A stretch of 35,361 bases of DNA from Allorhizobium borbori (GCF_014196535.1 NZ_JACIDU010000026.1:1-35361); one strand, 5' to 3'. Counted from the first letter of the stretch, positions 18,696 through 28,500 are shown. Notes: a model not told the origin generated them from the sequence alone. A program made the numbers and translations.

Positions 18696-19937
18696 TCAGC
18701 TCCGGTAGTCGCCGTTGATCGCGACATATTCCTTCGTGAGATCGCAGGTCCACACCGTTGCCGTACCTTCGCCAAGGCCAAGATCGACGCGGATGGCAAT
18801 GTCTTCCTGCTCCATGACAGCGGTCGTCGCCTCCTCGGAATAGGCCGGATCACGCTCGCCATGAACGGCCACGCGCACATCGCCGAACCAGATGGCCAGA
18901 CGGTCGCGGTCGGCCGGTTCGCCGGCCTTGCCGACAGCCATGACGACACGACCCCAATTGGCATCCTCGCCGGCAACTGCGGTTTTCACCAGCGGCGAAT
19001 TGGCAACGGAAAGGGCGATGCGCTTGGCGGAAAGATCGCTCTCGGCGCCCGTGATCGTCACGGCAACCATCTTGCGTGCGCCTTCTCCGTCACGAACCAC
19101 CTGGAGCGCCAGGTCCTTGAGCAGATCGTTGAGCGCGGCACGGAAGCCAGAGAGATGCGGATCGTCCGGCGTTTCGATCTTGCGCTGGCCCTGATCGGCG
19201 GCGGCGCCCGTCGCAAACAGCAGAAGCGTATCGGAGGTGGACGTATCGCTGTCGACCGTCACGGAGTTGAAAGTGGGGCCGACGCCCTGAGCCAGCAGAA
19301 CCTGCAGCACCTGCGGATCGATGGCGGCATCGGTCACGACGAAGGACAGCATGGTCGCCATGTCGGGCGCGATCATGCCTGCACCCTTGGCGATGCCGTT
19401 TATCGTGACCTTCACGCCGTCGATCTGGGCCGTGCGCGTCGCAACCTTCGGATAGGTGTCGGTCGTCATGATTGCCTTGGCGGCTTCGGTCCAGAAGTCA
19501 CCGGTCGCATCTTTCTGCATCGCGCCTAGAACGCCGGCAAACTTGGTAGCGTCGAGCGGCTCGCCGATCACGCCGGTCGAGGCGAGGTAAACCTCGTTCT
19601 CGCCACAGCCCACGGCTTCCGCCGCCGACTTCGCCGTCAGCGCCGTCGCGGCCTTGCCCTTCAGGCCGGTAAAGGCATTGGCATTGCCGGAATTCACCAC
19701 CACCGCCCGGGCTACGCCATGGGAAAGGTTTGCGCGGCAGAAATCGACCGGAGCCGAAGGGCACTTCGAGCGCGTGAACACGCCGGCGACTGAAGCCGGA
19801 CGGTCGAACACCATCAGCAGCACATCGGTACGGTTCTTGTACTTGATGCCGGCAGCGGCGGTCGCCATGCGGACGCCGTCGATGGCGGGCATGGCCGGGT
19901 AGGATTTCGGGGCGAGCGGGGAAACGGAAGCGGACAT
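18696..19937 (-). CDS. argJ: Bifunctional ornithine acetyltransferase / N-acetylglutamate synthase
   Basis: ArgJ, 413 residues, transfers acetyl groups from N-acetylornithine to glutamate in the arginine pathway and may also use acetyl-CoA. The precursor cuts itself at the ATML motif: T195 in PDMATMLSF becomes the N-terminal nucleophile of the beta chain. [14 protein letters not shown] and the later GEDANWGRV segment are family signatures. AAGG lies seven bases before the ATG. The parvulin gene is 78 bases upstream with a strong hairpin between; a GNAT gene and mutT follow closely. Confidence 0.98.
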   Translation of the reverse strand: MSASVSPLAPKSYPAMPAIDGVRMATAAAGIKYKNRTDVLLMVFDRPASVAGVFTRSKCPSAPVDFCRANLSHGVARAVVVNSGNANAFTGLKGKAATALTAKSAAEAVGCGENEVYLASTGVIGEPLDATKFAGVLGAMQKDATGDFWTEAAKAIMTTDTYPKVATRTAQIDGVKVTINGIAKGAGMIAPDMATMLSFVVTDAAIDPQVLQVLLAQGVGPTFNSVTVDSDTSTSDTLLLFATGAAADQGQRKIETPDDPHLSGFRAALNDLLKDLALQVVRDGEGARKMVAVTITGAESDLSAKRIALSVANSPLVKTAVAGEDANWGRVVMAVGKAGEPADRDRLAIWFGDVRVAVHGERDPAYSEEATTAVMEQEDIAIRVDLGLGEGTATVWTCDLTKEYVAINGDYRS

Positions 19938-19981
19938 GGACGTGCCTTGAAATCGTAACGAACGTCGAGCGTTGAGTGATG

Positions 19982-20009
19982 CGCGCCGCCCGTCAAAACG
20001 GGCGGCGCG
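19982..20009 (-). terminator. Strong hairpin between the parvulin gene and argJ
   Basis: A perfect 12-bp inverted repeat (CGCGCCGCCCGT / ACGGGCGGCGCG) with a four-base loop, six bases after the parvulin stop. On the minus strand no U tract follows (CATCACTC), so it may act as a partial terminator or protect the upstream mRNA end rather than stop all transcription into argJ. Confidence 0.55.
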
Positions 20010-20015
20010 ACGGAA

Positions 20016-20855
20016 TTACTGCTTGTTCACTTCCTCATAGCCCTTGCGCAGGGCTTCGTCGGTGATTTCCACCTTGACGCCCTTCTTGGCGGCTTCGAGT
20101 TCGGCAAGATACTTCTCGCGCATGACAAGCTGGCGAACCTGCGGCTCGACTTCCTCAAGCGTCGGCGGAGCGACGTCACGCTTTTCATCGACCTTGATGA
20201 CGTGATAGCCGAACTGGGTCTTCACCGGGGTCTTGGTGTAGGAGCCGGGTGCCAGTGCGAAAGCTGCCTCTTCGAATTCCGGAACCATGCGGCCGCGGGC
20301 GAAGAAGCCGAGATCGCCGCCCTCGTCCTTGTTGCTGTCGGAGGACTTTTCCTTGGCGAGCGCAGCGAAGTCACCGCCCTTGTCGAGCGCTTCGATCACG
20401 GCCTTCGCCTCATCCTCGGTCGCAACCAGAATGTGACGGGCATGGACCTCTTCCTGCTTCGGCAGGTCGGCGAGTTCCTTGTCGTAGCGGGCCTTCACCT
20501 CTTCCGGCGTCACCTTGTCCACGATGTTCTTGCGGAAATAGGCGTTGTGAAGCTCGCGGTCGGCGAGGTACTTCATGCGCGCCTTGTAGTCCTCGGTCTG
20601 GTCGAGCTTTTCTGCCTTCGCCTTGGCGACGAACAGCTTGACGTCGATCGCCGAAGACAGCGCGGCGATCTTCTTCTGATCGTCGGGAAGCTGGGCAAGT
20701 TGCGGGTCGAGATTGGAGACGGCGAGATCAAGCTCGGACTGGAGTATCTCCATGTCGCCGATCTTGGCGACAACCGCATCCGCGGCGTGCGCCTGAACAG
20801 TAAGGCCGGCCAGCGTAACGACGGCGACCGCAGCGAATTTCTTGTAGGCGAACAT
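20016..20855 (-). CDS. Periplasmic peptidyl-prolyl isomerase, parvulin type
   Basis: A 279-residue exported foldase. The signal peptide has a KK start, a hydrophobic core and an AHA cleavage site (about 22-24). A SurA/PrsA-like N-terminal helical region (25-130) precedes one PpiC rotamase domain (about 135-230) with VHARHILVATEDEAK, GGDLGFFARGRMVPEFEEA and TQFGYHVIKV. It resembles PrsA/SurA-type folding helpers with a single rotamase domain. GAGGG lies eight bases before the ATG. It diverges from secA, which exports its own substrates. Confidence 0.93.
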   Translation of the reverse strand: MFAYKKFAAVAVVTLAGLTVQAHAADAVVAKIGDMEILQSELDLAVSNLDPQLAQLPDDQKKIAALSSAIDVKLFVAKAKAEKLDQTEDYKARMKYLADRELHNAYFRKNIVDKVTPEEVKARYDKELADLPKQEEVHARHILVATEDEAKAVIEALDKGGDFAALAKEKSSDSNKDEGGDLGFFARGRMVPEFEEAAFALAPGSYTKTPVKTQFGYHVIKVDEKRDVAPPTLEEVEPQVRQLVMREKYLAELEAAKKGVKVEITDEALRKGYEEVNKQ

Positions 20856-21159
20856 TACGTAACCCTCTTTAAGATGAACGCCGGGTGGCTGGAGTTACCG
20901 GCGCGAACCGTGCTTAGAGCATTTCGAGGGAAAGTGCGAAGCGGTTTTCCGTCCGAAAATGCCAGACACAAGGCTATAAGTCCGGGAATGTGGCCTTTTC
21001 GAAGCAGCCTGTCCCGTTGACATCACTCGGCCCCCCTCTTATCTGTCACGCAACCCCGCGTCCAGAACAGTTTCCGGGCAAAGCCGGTGAAAAACGCCCC
21101 GCTCGGGAAGAGCAGCGAAGTCACCCGGTCCGGAAGATACTTCAGAAAGGACCATGACG
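20856..21159. other. Divergent intergenic region, parvulin gene / secA
   Basis: About 304 bases holding the parvulin ribosome binding site, the palindromic repeat at 20916-20962 and the secA upstream region. Promoters for both genes are expected here, but I could not pick hexamers with confidence. Short frames inside it lack coding bias. Confidence 0.6.
20916..20962. repeat. Rhizobial palindromic intergenic repeat (RIME-like)
   Basis: The stretch starts AGAGCATTTCGAGGGAAAGT and ends TTTTCCGTCCGAAAATGC. Its ends are inverted (GCATTTCG with CGAAAATGC, GGGAAA with TTTTCC), so it folds into an interrupted hairpin. The wording closely resembles abundant small repeats I recall between genes in Rhizobiales. 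It is the only copy in this window. Confidence 0.65.
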
Positions 21160-23874
21160 ATGGTCAGCCTTGGCGGCATTGCCCGCAAGTTGTTCGGCTC
21201 CTCGAACGATCGCCGCATCAAGGGGCATCGCCCGCGCGTTGCCGCGATCAGCGCGCTCGAAGAACAGATGAAGGCGCTTTCCGACGCGCAACTGGCGGCC
21301 AAGACCGTCGAGTTTCGCGAACAGCTTGCCGCCGGCAAGACCCTCGATGATATCCTCATCCCGGCCTTCGCCGTGGCCCGCGAAGCCTCGCGCCGCGTTC
21401 TGGGCATGCGCCCCTTCGATGTCCAGCTCATCGGCGGCATGATTCTGCACGAGCGCGCCATTGCCGAAATGAAGACCGGCGAAGGCAAGACCCTCGTCGC
21501 CACGCTTCCGGTTTACCTCAACGCGCTCGCCGGCAAGGGCGTGCATGTCGTGACGGTGAACGACTACCTCGCCAGCCGCGACGCCGCCACCATGAGCAAG
21601 CTCTACAGCTTCCTCGGCCTCACCACCGGCGTCATCGTTCACGGCCTCGACGACGACGAACGCCGGGCGGCCTATGCCTGTGACATCACCTACGCCACCA
21701 ACAACGAGCTTGGCTTCGACTATCTGCGCGACAACATGAAGTTCGACCGCGCCCAGATGGTGCAGCGCGGCCATTTCTTCGCCATCGTCGACGAAGTGGA
21801 TTCGATCCTCATCGACGAAGCGCGCACGCCGCTCATCATCTCCGGTCCGCTGGACGACCGCTCCGACCTTTACAACACCATCGACGCTCTCATTCCGGCG
21901 CTGACCCCGGAAGATTACGAGATCGATGAAAAGCAGCGCACCGCCATCTTCTCCGAAGCAGGCACCGAGAAACTCGAGAACCTGCTGCGCGACGCCGGCA
22001 TGCTGAAGGGTGAATCGCTCTACGATGTCGAGAACGTCTCCATCGTTCACCACCTCAACAACGCGCTGAAGGCCCACAAGCTGTTCCAGCGCGACAAGGA
22101 CTACATCGTCCGCAACAACGAAGTCGTCATCATCGACGAGTTCACCGGCCGCATGATGCCGGGCCGCCGCTATTCGGAAGGCCAGCATCAGGCGCTCGAA
22201 GCCAAGGAAAAGGTGCAGATCCAGCCGGAAAACCAGACGCTGGCCTCCATCACCTTCCAGAACTATTTCCGCATGTACGACAAGCTGGGCGGCATGACCG
22301 GCACGGCTTCGACCGAAGCGGAAGAGTTCGGCAATATCTACGGCCTCGATGTGGTCGAAGTACCGACCAACCTGCCGATCCAGCGTATCGACGAAGATGA
22401 CGAGGTCTATCGCACGGTCGATGAGAAGTTCACGGCGATCATCGCCGAGATCATGGATGCCCACAAGAAGCGCCAGCCGGTGCTGGTCGGCACCACCTCC
22501 ATCGAAAAGTCGGAACTGCTGGCCACCATGCTGCGCAATTCCGGTTTCAACGATTTCCAGGTCCTGAACGCCCGCTACCACGAGCAGGAAGCCTATATCG
22601 TCGCCCAGGCCGGCGTGCCGGGTGCAATCACCATCGCCACGAACATGGCCGGTCGCGGCACCGACATTCAGCTCGGCGGCAACGTCGAGATGCGTCTCGA
22701 GCGTGAGCTGGAAGGCGTCGAGGATGCAGACGAGCGCGCGGCGAAGGAAGCGGCGATCCGCGAGGAGATCAAGAAGCTGAAGGAAGAGGCGCTGGCTGCC
22801 GGCGGCCTCTATGTGATCGCCACCGAACGCCACGAAAGCCGCCGCATCGACAACCAGCTTCGTGGCCGCTCCGGTCGTCAGGGCGACCCCGGTCGCTCCA
22901 AATTCTACCTGTCGCTTCAGGACGACCTGATGCGTATCTTCGGCTCCGAGCGCATGGACTCCATGCTCCAGAAGCTCGGCCTGAAGGATGGCGAAGCCAT
23001 CGTGCATCCATGGATCAACAAGGCGCTGGAACGCGCCCAGAAGAAGGTCGAGGCCCGCAACTTCGACATCCGCAAGAACCTTCTGAAATACGACGACGTG
23101 CTGAACGACCAGCGCAAGGTGATCTTCGAGCAGCGCATCGAATTGATGGACGCCGAAAACATCACCGAAACCGTGGCCGACATGCGCCAGGAAGTGATCG
23201 AGGCCATCGTCGGCAAGCACATCCCCGAAACCGCCTACGCGGAACAGTGGGACGTGGCCGGCCTCAAGGCGGATGTCCAGCGCATCCTGGCCTTTGACCT
23301 GCCCATCGAGGATTGGGCGAAGGAAGAAGGCATTGCCGAGGAAGAAATCCTCAAGCGTCTGAACGGCATTGCCGAAGCGCACATGGCCGACAAGGCCGCC
23401 CGGTTCGGGCCGGAACTGATGACTTATGTCGAGAAGTCGGTCGTCCTGCAGGTGCTCGATCACCTGTGGCGCGAACACATCGTCAATCTCGACCACCTGC
23501 GTTCGGTCGTCGGCTTCCGGGGTTATGCCCAGCGCGATCCGCTGCAGGAATACAAGTCCGAAGCCTTCGAACTGTTCCAGGCCCTGCTCGCCAACCTGCG
23601 CGAAGCCGCCACGGCCCAGCTCATGCGCGTCGAACTGGTTCAGGAACCGGCGCAGCAACCTGACATGCCGCCGATGGAAGCCCACCATCTCAACGCCTCG
23701 ACCGGCGAGGACGATTTTACCGAGGTTGCCGATCTCCAGCAGCCCGGCTACATCGCCCCCGAAAACCGTAACCCGGCCGATCCTTCGACCTGGGGCCGCA
23801 TAGGCCGCAACGAAGCCTGCCCCTGCGGTTCGGGCAAGAAGTACAAGCACTGCCACGGCGTTCTGGAAGCTTGA
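21160..23874 (+). CDS. secA: Preprotein translocase ATPase SecA
   Basis: The motor of the Sec export pathway, 904 residues from this start. Walker A is MKTGEGKT (104-111), and the [13 protein letters not shown] segment is Walker B. The preprotein cross-linking domain, IRA1/IRA2 and helical scaffold follow ([12 protein letters not shown], then the [14 protein letters not shown] region). The C-terminal zinc/SecB-binding tail is [13 protein letters not shown] with C887, C889, C898 and H899. Two in-frame ATGs compete: the one at 21154 has AAGGA only two bases upstream, whereas 21160 (MVSLGG, the usual rhizobial start) has it eight bases upstream, so I prefer 21160. A terminator follows at 23916. 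Confidence 0.99.
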   Translation: MVSLGGIARKLFGSSNDRRIKGHRPRVAAISALEEQMKALSDAQLAAKTVEFREQLAAGKTLDDILIPAFAVAREASRRVLGMRPFDVQLIGGMILHERAIAEMKTGEGKTLVATLPVYLNALAGKGVHVVTVNDYLASRDAATMSKLYSFLGLTTGVIVHGLDDDERRAAYACDITYATNNELGFDYLRDNMKFDRAQMVQRGHFFAIVDEVDSILIDEARTPLIISGPLDDRSDLYNTIDALIPALTPEDYEIDEKQRTAIFSEAGTEKLENLLRDAGMLKGESLYDVENVSIVHHLNNALKAHKLFQRDKDYIVRNNEVVIIDEFTGRMMPGRRYSEGQHQALEAKEKVQIQPENQTLASITFQNYFRMYDKLGGMTGTASTEAEEFGNIYGLDVVEVPTNLPIQRIDEDDEVYRTVDEKFTAIIAEIMDAHKKRQPVLVGTTSIEKSELLATMLRNSGFNDFQVLNARYHEQEAYIVAQAGVPGAITIATNMAGRGTDIQLGGNVEMRLERELEGVEDADERAAKEAAIREEIKKLKEEALAAGGLYVIATERHESRRIDNQLRGRSGRQGDPGRSKFYLSLQDDLMRIFGSERMDSMLQKLGLKDGEAIVHPWINKALERAQKKVEARNFDIRKNLLKYDDVLNDQRKVIFEQRIELMDAENITETVADMRQEVIEAIVGKHIPETAYAEQWDVAGLKADVQRILAFDLPIEDWAKEEGIAEEEILKRLNGIAEAHMADKAARFGPELMTYVEKSVVLQVLDHLWREHIVNLDHLRSVVGFRGYAQRDPLQEYKSEAFELFQALLANLREAATAQLMRVELVQEPAQQPDMPPMEAHHLNASTGEDDFTEVADLQQPGYIAPENRNPADPSTWGRIGRNEACPCGSGKKYKHCHGVLEA

Positions 23875-23915
23875 AGCTTTTTTAAGTCTTTGAGCTCAAA
23901 ACTACCCTGAGTATA

Positions 23916-23954
23916 GAAAACCGGTTCATCGCGACCCGGTTTTCTTGTTTTATT
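23916..23954 (+). terminator. Rho-independent terminator of secA
   Basis: GAAAACCGG (23916-23924) and CCGGTTTTC (23936-23944) make a 9-bp stem with an 11-base loop, followed by TTGTTTTATT. It lies 42 bases after the secA stop and just before the next gene, so the downstream cassette should have its own promoter or rely on read-through. Confidence 0.85.
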
Positions 23955-23965
23955 AGGGGCGAGGC

Positions 23966-25162
23966 ATGACAACACCACCAAGACGCGAACATGACTGGGA
24001 CATGTTGCGGGCATTGTTGATGGTGCTGGGGATTCCCTACCATGCAAGCATGGCCTACAATGCCAATGTGCCCTGGGACATTCACTCACCCGAAACCAGT
24101 GCCCTTCTGACCTATCTCAGCGGACTTCTCGTCACCTTCCGCATGCCGGCCTTCTTCATTGTCGCAGGCTACTTCGCCATCATGGTGCTCGACCGCAAAC
24201 CGGTGGGCGCCTGGCTGGCGAACCGCTATATACGGCTCGGCGTGCCCTTTATCACCGGCCTGATCCTGCTCATTCCTCCGCAGATCGAACTGATGCACAT
24301 TGCCGATGCCTTGAGCGGCCGCACGACACTTGAAGTCGCGCTCGGAGAGGCACGCAACGAACTCACCCATCCCGGCCCGGACTGGATCATGCATCTGTGG
24401 TTCCTGCCGACGCTGATGGTCTATTGCACCATGCTGGCCGTCGCATTCATAACCGCCTCCCATCCCGTCATGACCCCGGTCGTGAGCCGTTTGCGGCGAT
24501 GGCTTGAAATCCGCCGCGACGTTCTCTTCCTTGTCGCCATAGCCCTGCTGATGGTCTGGGAACTCACGCTCCGCGCCGCCTTCATCGAGTTCAACCGGCT
24601 TGGCCCCGGCCTGCCGGCCGCCGCCGCGCGGGGTCTTGATCCCTATCTGCGCTACCTGCCCTATTTCATCATCGGTGTGCTTCTGCGTCGGGAACCCGCG
24701 GTTCGCCATGCCTTTCGCATGCCGAACGGCTGGATCATACCGGCAGCGGCTTTTCTGGCGGCCTCGATTGCCTCCTTCACCCATTATCGCGGCATCGAGA
24801 TCCTCGAACTCGTCAACGCCTTCGCGACCGGCGCCGCAGCCCTCCTGATCAGCCGTCTGTTGATCGGCCATGCTCATCACCACTGGAACCGCCCAGACGC
24901 AAGGATCGACCGCATCGTCGATGCCTCGTTCACCATCTATCTGGTGCACCATCCGATCATCTATGCGCTGGCCACGACCTTCCTGCTCGTCTCCTGGCCG
25001 CCGGTGATCGAATTTACCGTGATCGCAACCCTCACCGCGCTTCTGTCCTATGGCTTTCACCGCCTGATCCGCCGCAGTTCGTTGGCCCTGTTCCTGTTCA
25101 ACGGTATCCCGCCCCGCCGGCGCAACCACCGTGCCGTAGAGACTGGCTGCACACTTCGTTAA
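23966..25162 (+). CDS. Integral-membrane acyltransferase 3 family protein, OpgC-like
   Basis: A 398-residue polytopic protein with about ten hydrophobic helices. The N-terminus HDWDMLRALLMVLGIPYHAS carries the D12/R15 and H26 pattern of the acyltransferase 3 family, whose members move acetyl, succinyl or other acyl groups onto sugars of the envelope. It most resembles OpgC/MdoC-type glucan-modifying proteins. In rhizobia such enzymes decorate cyclic glucans, exopolysaccharide or lipopolysaccharide; the substrate here is unknown. AGGGG lies six bases before the ATG. It begins the cassette with the flippase and GNAT genes. Confidence 0.9.
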   Translation: MTTPPRREHDWDMLRALLMVLGIPYHASMAYNANVPWDIHSPETSALLTYLSGLLVTFRMPAFFIVAGYFAIMVLDRKPVGAWLANRYIRLGVPFITGLILLIPPQIELMHIADALSGRTTLEVALGEARNELTHPGPDWIMHLWFLPTLMVYCTMLAVAFITASHPVMTPVVSRLRRWLEIRRDVLFLVAIALLMVWELTLRAAFIEFNRLGPGLPAAAARGLDPYLRYLPYFIIGVLLRREPAVRHAFRMPNGWIIPAAAFLAASIASFTHYRGIEILELVNAFATGAAALLISRLLIGHAHHHWNRPDARIDRIVDASFTIYLVHHPIIYALATTFLLVSWPPVIEFTVIATLTALLSYGFHRLIRRSSLALFLFNGIPPRRRNHRAVETGCTLR

Positions 25163-25174
25163 TTCTGTTCTGGC

Positions 25175-25192
25175 AAGACTGAACGCAGTCTT
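25175..25192 (+). terminator. Small hairpin between the acyltransferase and flippase genes
   Basis: A perfect 7-bp stem AAGACTG / CAGTCTT with loop AACG, followed by TCAC. There is no U tract, so at most it attenuates; it may instead affect the poorly preceded flippase start downstream. Confidence 0.35.
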
Positions 25193-25225
25193 TCACACCT
25201 CACGGGAAAGTATTGCGTTCACACC

Positions 25226-26620
25226 ATGGGCATTTGGGAAGCAGCGGATAAGGTCTTGCCTACGGGTCGGCGTTTTGCCGAAGCCCTCCGCGCGGGCGAC
25301 GAAACCGCCCATGCCCAGCGCATGGCGCTGATTGCTTTCGCCATTCGCGTCGCAAGCGCCGGCATCGCCTTCATCTCCCAGATCGTTCAGGCCCGCCTCA
25401 TGGGCGAGTTCGAATACGGTATCTTCGTGTTCATCTGGATGATGATGATCATGGTCGGCAATCTATCCTGCCTCGGCTTCCATTCCGCCGTCATCCGCTT
25501 CCTGCCGGAATACCGGGTGCTGGACGCCCATGGGGAAATCCGCGGCCTTGCCTTCACCGCCAGGGTTTTCGCCATCGCCTCCGCCACCACGCTCGCCGCG
25601 CTGGGCTTCGCCGGGCTGCACCTGCTCGGCGACCGGATCGAACCCTTCTATCTCGCGCCGGCGGTGCTGGGCTTCGTCGCACTGCCGATGATCGCACTCG
25701 GCGACGTGCTGGACGGCACGGCGCGCGCAAACAGTTGGGCTATCTCGGCCTTCAGCCAGACCTATATCATCCGCCCGACACTCATTCTCGTCTTCATGGT
25801 CGGCGCCGTCCTGATGGGGCAACCGAAGACAGCGACGACGGCCATGCAGTCAGCGCTTGCCGCCACCTATGTCACCACGCTTGGCCAGTTCATCGGCATA
25901 ACCTGGCGGATGCGCAAACGTTATCAGACCGGCCCGCTGAAAATCGACTTCCCGGCCTGGTTTCGCGTCGCATTGCCGATCTTCCTGATCGAAGGCTTCG
26001 GCTTCATGCTGACCAACGCCGATGTCGTGATCGTCGGTTTCTACATGCCGCCGGATCAAGTCGGCATCTATTTCGCCGCTGCCAAGACGATTGCGCTGGT
26101 TCAGTTCGTCTTCTTCTCCGTGAAAGCCGCCGCAGGCCCGCGCTTTTCGTCCCTCATTGCCGCGCGGGACACGCCGGCGCTCGCAACCTTCGCCGCAAAG
26201 ACGACGCGATGGACCTTCTGGCCGTCGCTCACGGTCGGTTGCGGTGTTCTCATCCTTGGCGATTTTCTGCTGTCGCTGTTCGGATCGGCCTTCACGGCGG
26301 GTTATCCGCTCATGGCCATCCTCTTCGCCGGCATCATGATGAAAGCCATGGTCGGGCCGGGTGAGGTCCTGTTGACCATGGCAGGCAAGCAGAAGCTCTG
26401 CGCCACGCTTTACGCCGGTATCCTCACGGCGAATGTCATTCTCAACATCCTGTGCATTCCCCTCTTCGGACTGGTCGGAGCAGCACTAGCCTCCGCGATC
26501 GCCACGGGCATCGAGGCCGTGCTTCTGCACATCACTGTCCGAAGAACCCTCGGGATTGCCCTGTTTGCCTTCGCCAGCCCACAGCCCGTTCCCGTTCCCG
26601 CAAAGGCCTCTTCACCATGA
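25226..26620 (+). CDS. Wzx/MATE-like polysaccharide flippase
   Basis: A 464-residue protein with 12 or more membrane helices and the layout of polysaccharide biosynthesis flippases (RfbX/MurJ-type fold): IAFISQIVQARLMGEFEYGIFVF in the first helices and MPPDQVGIYFAAAKTIALVQF in the middle are family-like. Such proteins turn lipid-linked oligosaccharides across the inner membrane. The C-terminus is short and proline-rich. The ATG at 25226 has no strong ribosome binding site, so the start is less sure. The stop overlaps the next start in an ATGA, coupling it to the GNAT gene. No glycosyltransferase or polymerase gene is beside it. Confidence 0.9.
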   Translation: MGIWEAADKVLPTGRRFAEALRAGDETAHAQRMALIAFAIRVASAGIAFISQIVQARLMGEFEYGIFVFIWMMMIMVGNLSCLGFHSAVIRFLPEYRVLDAHGEIRGLAFTARVFAIASATTLAALGFAGLHLLGDRIEPFYLAPAVLGFVALPMIALGDVLDGTARANSWAISAFSQTYIIRPTLILVFMVGAVLMGQPKTATTAMQSALAATYVTTLGQFIGITWRMRKRYQTGPLKIDFPAWFRVALPIFLIEGFGFMLTNADVVIVGFYMPPDQVGIYFAAAKTIALVQFVFFSVKAAAGPRFSSLIAARDTPALATFAAKTTRWTFWPSLTVGCGVLILGDFLLSLFGSAFTAGYPLMAILFAGIMMKAMVGPGEVLLTMAGKQKLCATLYAGILTANVILNILCIPLFGLVGAALASAIATGIEAVLLHITVRRTLGIALFAFASPQPVPVPAKASSP

Positions 26621-27894
26621 CGCACACACCCGTCTACAATGAGAGCATGAATTCCAACGCCAACCGCATGGTCGGCGCGCTGAGCGGCAGCGTGATGGAG
26701 CGCCCCGAAGCGGAACGCACCTTTGCCGTGGGGCGCGAAGGGCGACACTTCAGCGTCTACCCCGCCCGTTCCGGCTACGATCTGCAAGAGGAACTCGATT
26801 TCCTGTCGCATCGCGCCATGGAGCCGAACATCTTCTTTGTCGCGCGTTTCCTCGCCCCTGCCATGCCTCGCCTGGATGATCGCCAGATCCGCGTTGCGCT
26901 CATCAGTGACGATAGCGTCAACCGCAGCCGCATGCGTCTCCTGATGCCCTTTTCCGTGGAAAAGCCGGGCTTTTCCGTCGGCCCCTCGATCATTCGTGCC
27001 TGGGCCAACCCCTTCGCGCCGCTCGGCACACCGCTGGTCGATGCGGAAGGTGCCGCCGAAACCATCGACAATCTCCTGACCGCGCTTGCAAATCCCAAGG
27101 CGAGCCTGCCGGGTGTCCTCGTCCTGCCGGACCTTCGCCTGAACGGCCCCTTCGCGCAGATGATCCGCGCTGTCGCCATGGGCCGCAACCTGCCGGTGGC
27201 CGTGACGGGCAATGCGCAGCGCCCCATGCTGGAAAGCTTCCTTGATGGCGAAGCCTATCTGCGCAAGAGCATTTCATCGAACCATCTGCGTGAAATGCGC
27301 CGCCAGTGGAACAAGCTGTCGGCCAAGGGTGAACTGACCTACCACGTCGCCCGCCAGCCGGAAGACGTGCGCCTGCGTATGGAGGAGTTCCTGGCACTCG
27401 AGGCAAGCGGCTGGAAGGGTCGCAAGCGCAGCGCCATGGTCATGGACCGCTTTCACGCCGCCTTCGTGCGCGAGGCGATCACCAACCTCGCTGAAGTGGA
27501 CGCCGTGCGTATCCATACGCTCGATCTCGACGGGCAGGCCATCGCCTCGCTGATCGTCTTCATCACCTCCGGTGAGGCCTATACGTGGAAAACGGCCTAC
27601 GACGAAACCTTTGCCCACTATTCACCGGGCAAGCTTCTCGTAGCGCGGCTGACGGAATGGCACCTCGATGATGCCAACATCGAGCGCACCGATTCCTGCG
27701 CCGCGCCGGACCATCCGATCATGAGCCGCATGTGGGAGGAACGTTCGGAAATGGGCACGATCCTGATCGGTCTCAGCCAGAACAGCGACCGCGACGTGCG
27801 CCAGGCGACATCGCAACTCCACCTCTATCGCAACACGCGCAACATGGCGCGCGCACTGCGCGACAAGATCCTGTCGATGGCGGGACGCGGATGA
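26617..27894 (+). CDS. CelD/BcsL-type GNAT (Acetyltransf_6) protein
   Basis: A 425-residue soluble protein with two tandem GNAT-like halves. The C-terminal half (about 220-400) resembles the Acetyltransf_6 domain found in CelD/BcsL cellulose proteins and related to FemAB aminoacyl transferases: RRQWNKLSAKGEL, LALEASGWKGRKRSA and AYDETFAHYSPGKLL are characteristic. Its acceptor is unknown; coupling by a 4-nt ATGA overlap to the flippase implies a sugar or lipid-linked precursor. The frame is open further upstream inside the flippase gene; I chose the ATG at 26617 because of the overlap. It converges on the YqaA-like gene, 12 bases away. Confidence 0.86.
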   Translation: MTHTPVYNESMNSNANRMVGALSGSVMERPEAERTFAVGREGRHFSVYPARSGYDLQEELDFLSHRAMEPNIFFVARFLAPAMPRLDDRQIRVALISDDSVNRSRMRLLMPFSVEKPGFSVGPSIIRAWANPFAPLGTPLVDAEGAAETIDNLLTALANPKASLPGVLVLPDLRLNGPFAQMIRAVAMGRNLPVAVTGNAQRPMLESFLDGEAYLRKSISSNHLREMRRQWNKLSAKGELTYHVARQPEDVRLRMEEFLALEASGWKGRKRSAMVMDRFHAAFVREAITNLAEVDAVRIHTLDLDGQAIASLIVFITSGEAYTWKTAYDETFAHYSPGKLLVARLTEWHLDDANIERTDSCAAPDHPIMSRMWEERSEMGTILIGLSQNSDRDVRQATSQLHLYRNTRNMARALRDKILSMAGRG

Positions 27895-27906
27895 TCCCGA
27901 CAGGGA

Positions 27907-28500
27907 TCAGTGGAGAACGACCAGCTTCAGCCCGACATAGGCTCCCACAGCAACCACTGCAACCGCTGCAAAAAGCTGGCTGAGACGCCGCTCGATGAAC
28001 TCGCGGATCGGTTCGCCATACTTCGCAATCAGGAAGGCGAGGACGTAGAAGCGTGCGCCGCGGGCAATCACCGCCGACAGGATGAACAACGGCAGGCTCA
28101 TATGCACGACACCGGAGAGGATCGTCACGATCTTGATCGGCGGCAGATGTGCAAGGCCAGAGGTCATGAGCAGGATCAGGATCCAGCGATCATCGACATA
28201 GGACTTCATATGCTCGAAGGCATCAAGCTTGCCGTAGAAGGACAGGATCGGCTTGGCGACGGTCTCATAGGCGAAATAGCCGAGCGCCCAGCCGGCAATA
28301 CCCCCGAGTACGGACGCCACCGTCGCGATCAGCGCATAACGATAGGCCCTTTCTGGCTTGCTGAGCGCCATGGGAACGAACAGCACATCCGCCGGAATGA
28401 GAAAGACCGAACTTTCGACAAAGGCAATCACTGCGAGCCAGACTTCGGCAGACTTGCGGGCGGCAAGCGACATAACCCAGTTGTAAAGCTGACGGAACAT
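27907..28500 (-). CDS. YqaA family membrane protein (DedA/SNARE-associated type)
   Basis: A 197-residue polytopic protein. ESSVFLIPADVLFVPMALSK matches the E..../P-rich re-entrant loop of YqaA/DedA proteins, and GGIAGWALGYFAYETVAKP the conserved glycine helix. DedA-family members act in membrane lipid recycling, including return of undecaprenyl phosphate; a role of that sort here is inference. The ATG at 28500 has AGGA six bases upstream. It faces the GNAT gene end to end. Confidence 0.86.
   Translation of the reverse strand: MFRQLYNWVMSLAARKSAEVWLAVIAFVESSVFLIPADVLFVPMALSKPERAYRYALIATVASVLGGIAGWALGYFAYETVAKPILSFYGKLDAFEHMKSYVDDRWILILLMTSGLAHLPPIKIVTILSGVVHMSLPLFILSAVIARGARFYVLAFLIAKYGEPIREFIERRLSQLFAAVAVVAVGAYVGLKLVVLH

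Noticed and set aside
21142-23856. A 904-codon open frame antisense to nearly the whole of secA
   Set aside because: It mirrors SecA and has repetitive hydrophobic, Asp/His/Val-rich content. High third-position GC in secA removes stops from this antisense frame; SecA itself is unmistakable.
24086-25129. A 347-codon frame antisense to the acyltransferase gene
   Set aside because: Very hydrophilic, Gly/Asp/Gln-rich composition with no motif; the plus-strand acyltransferase explains the region.
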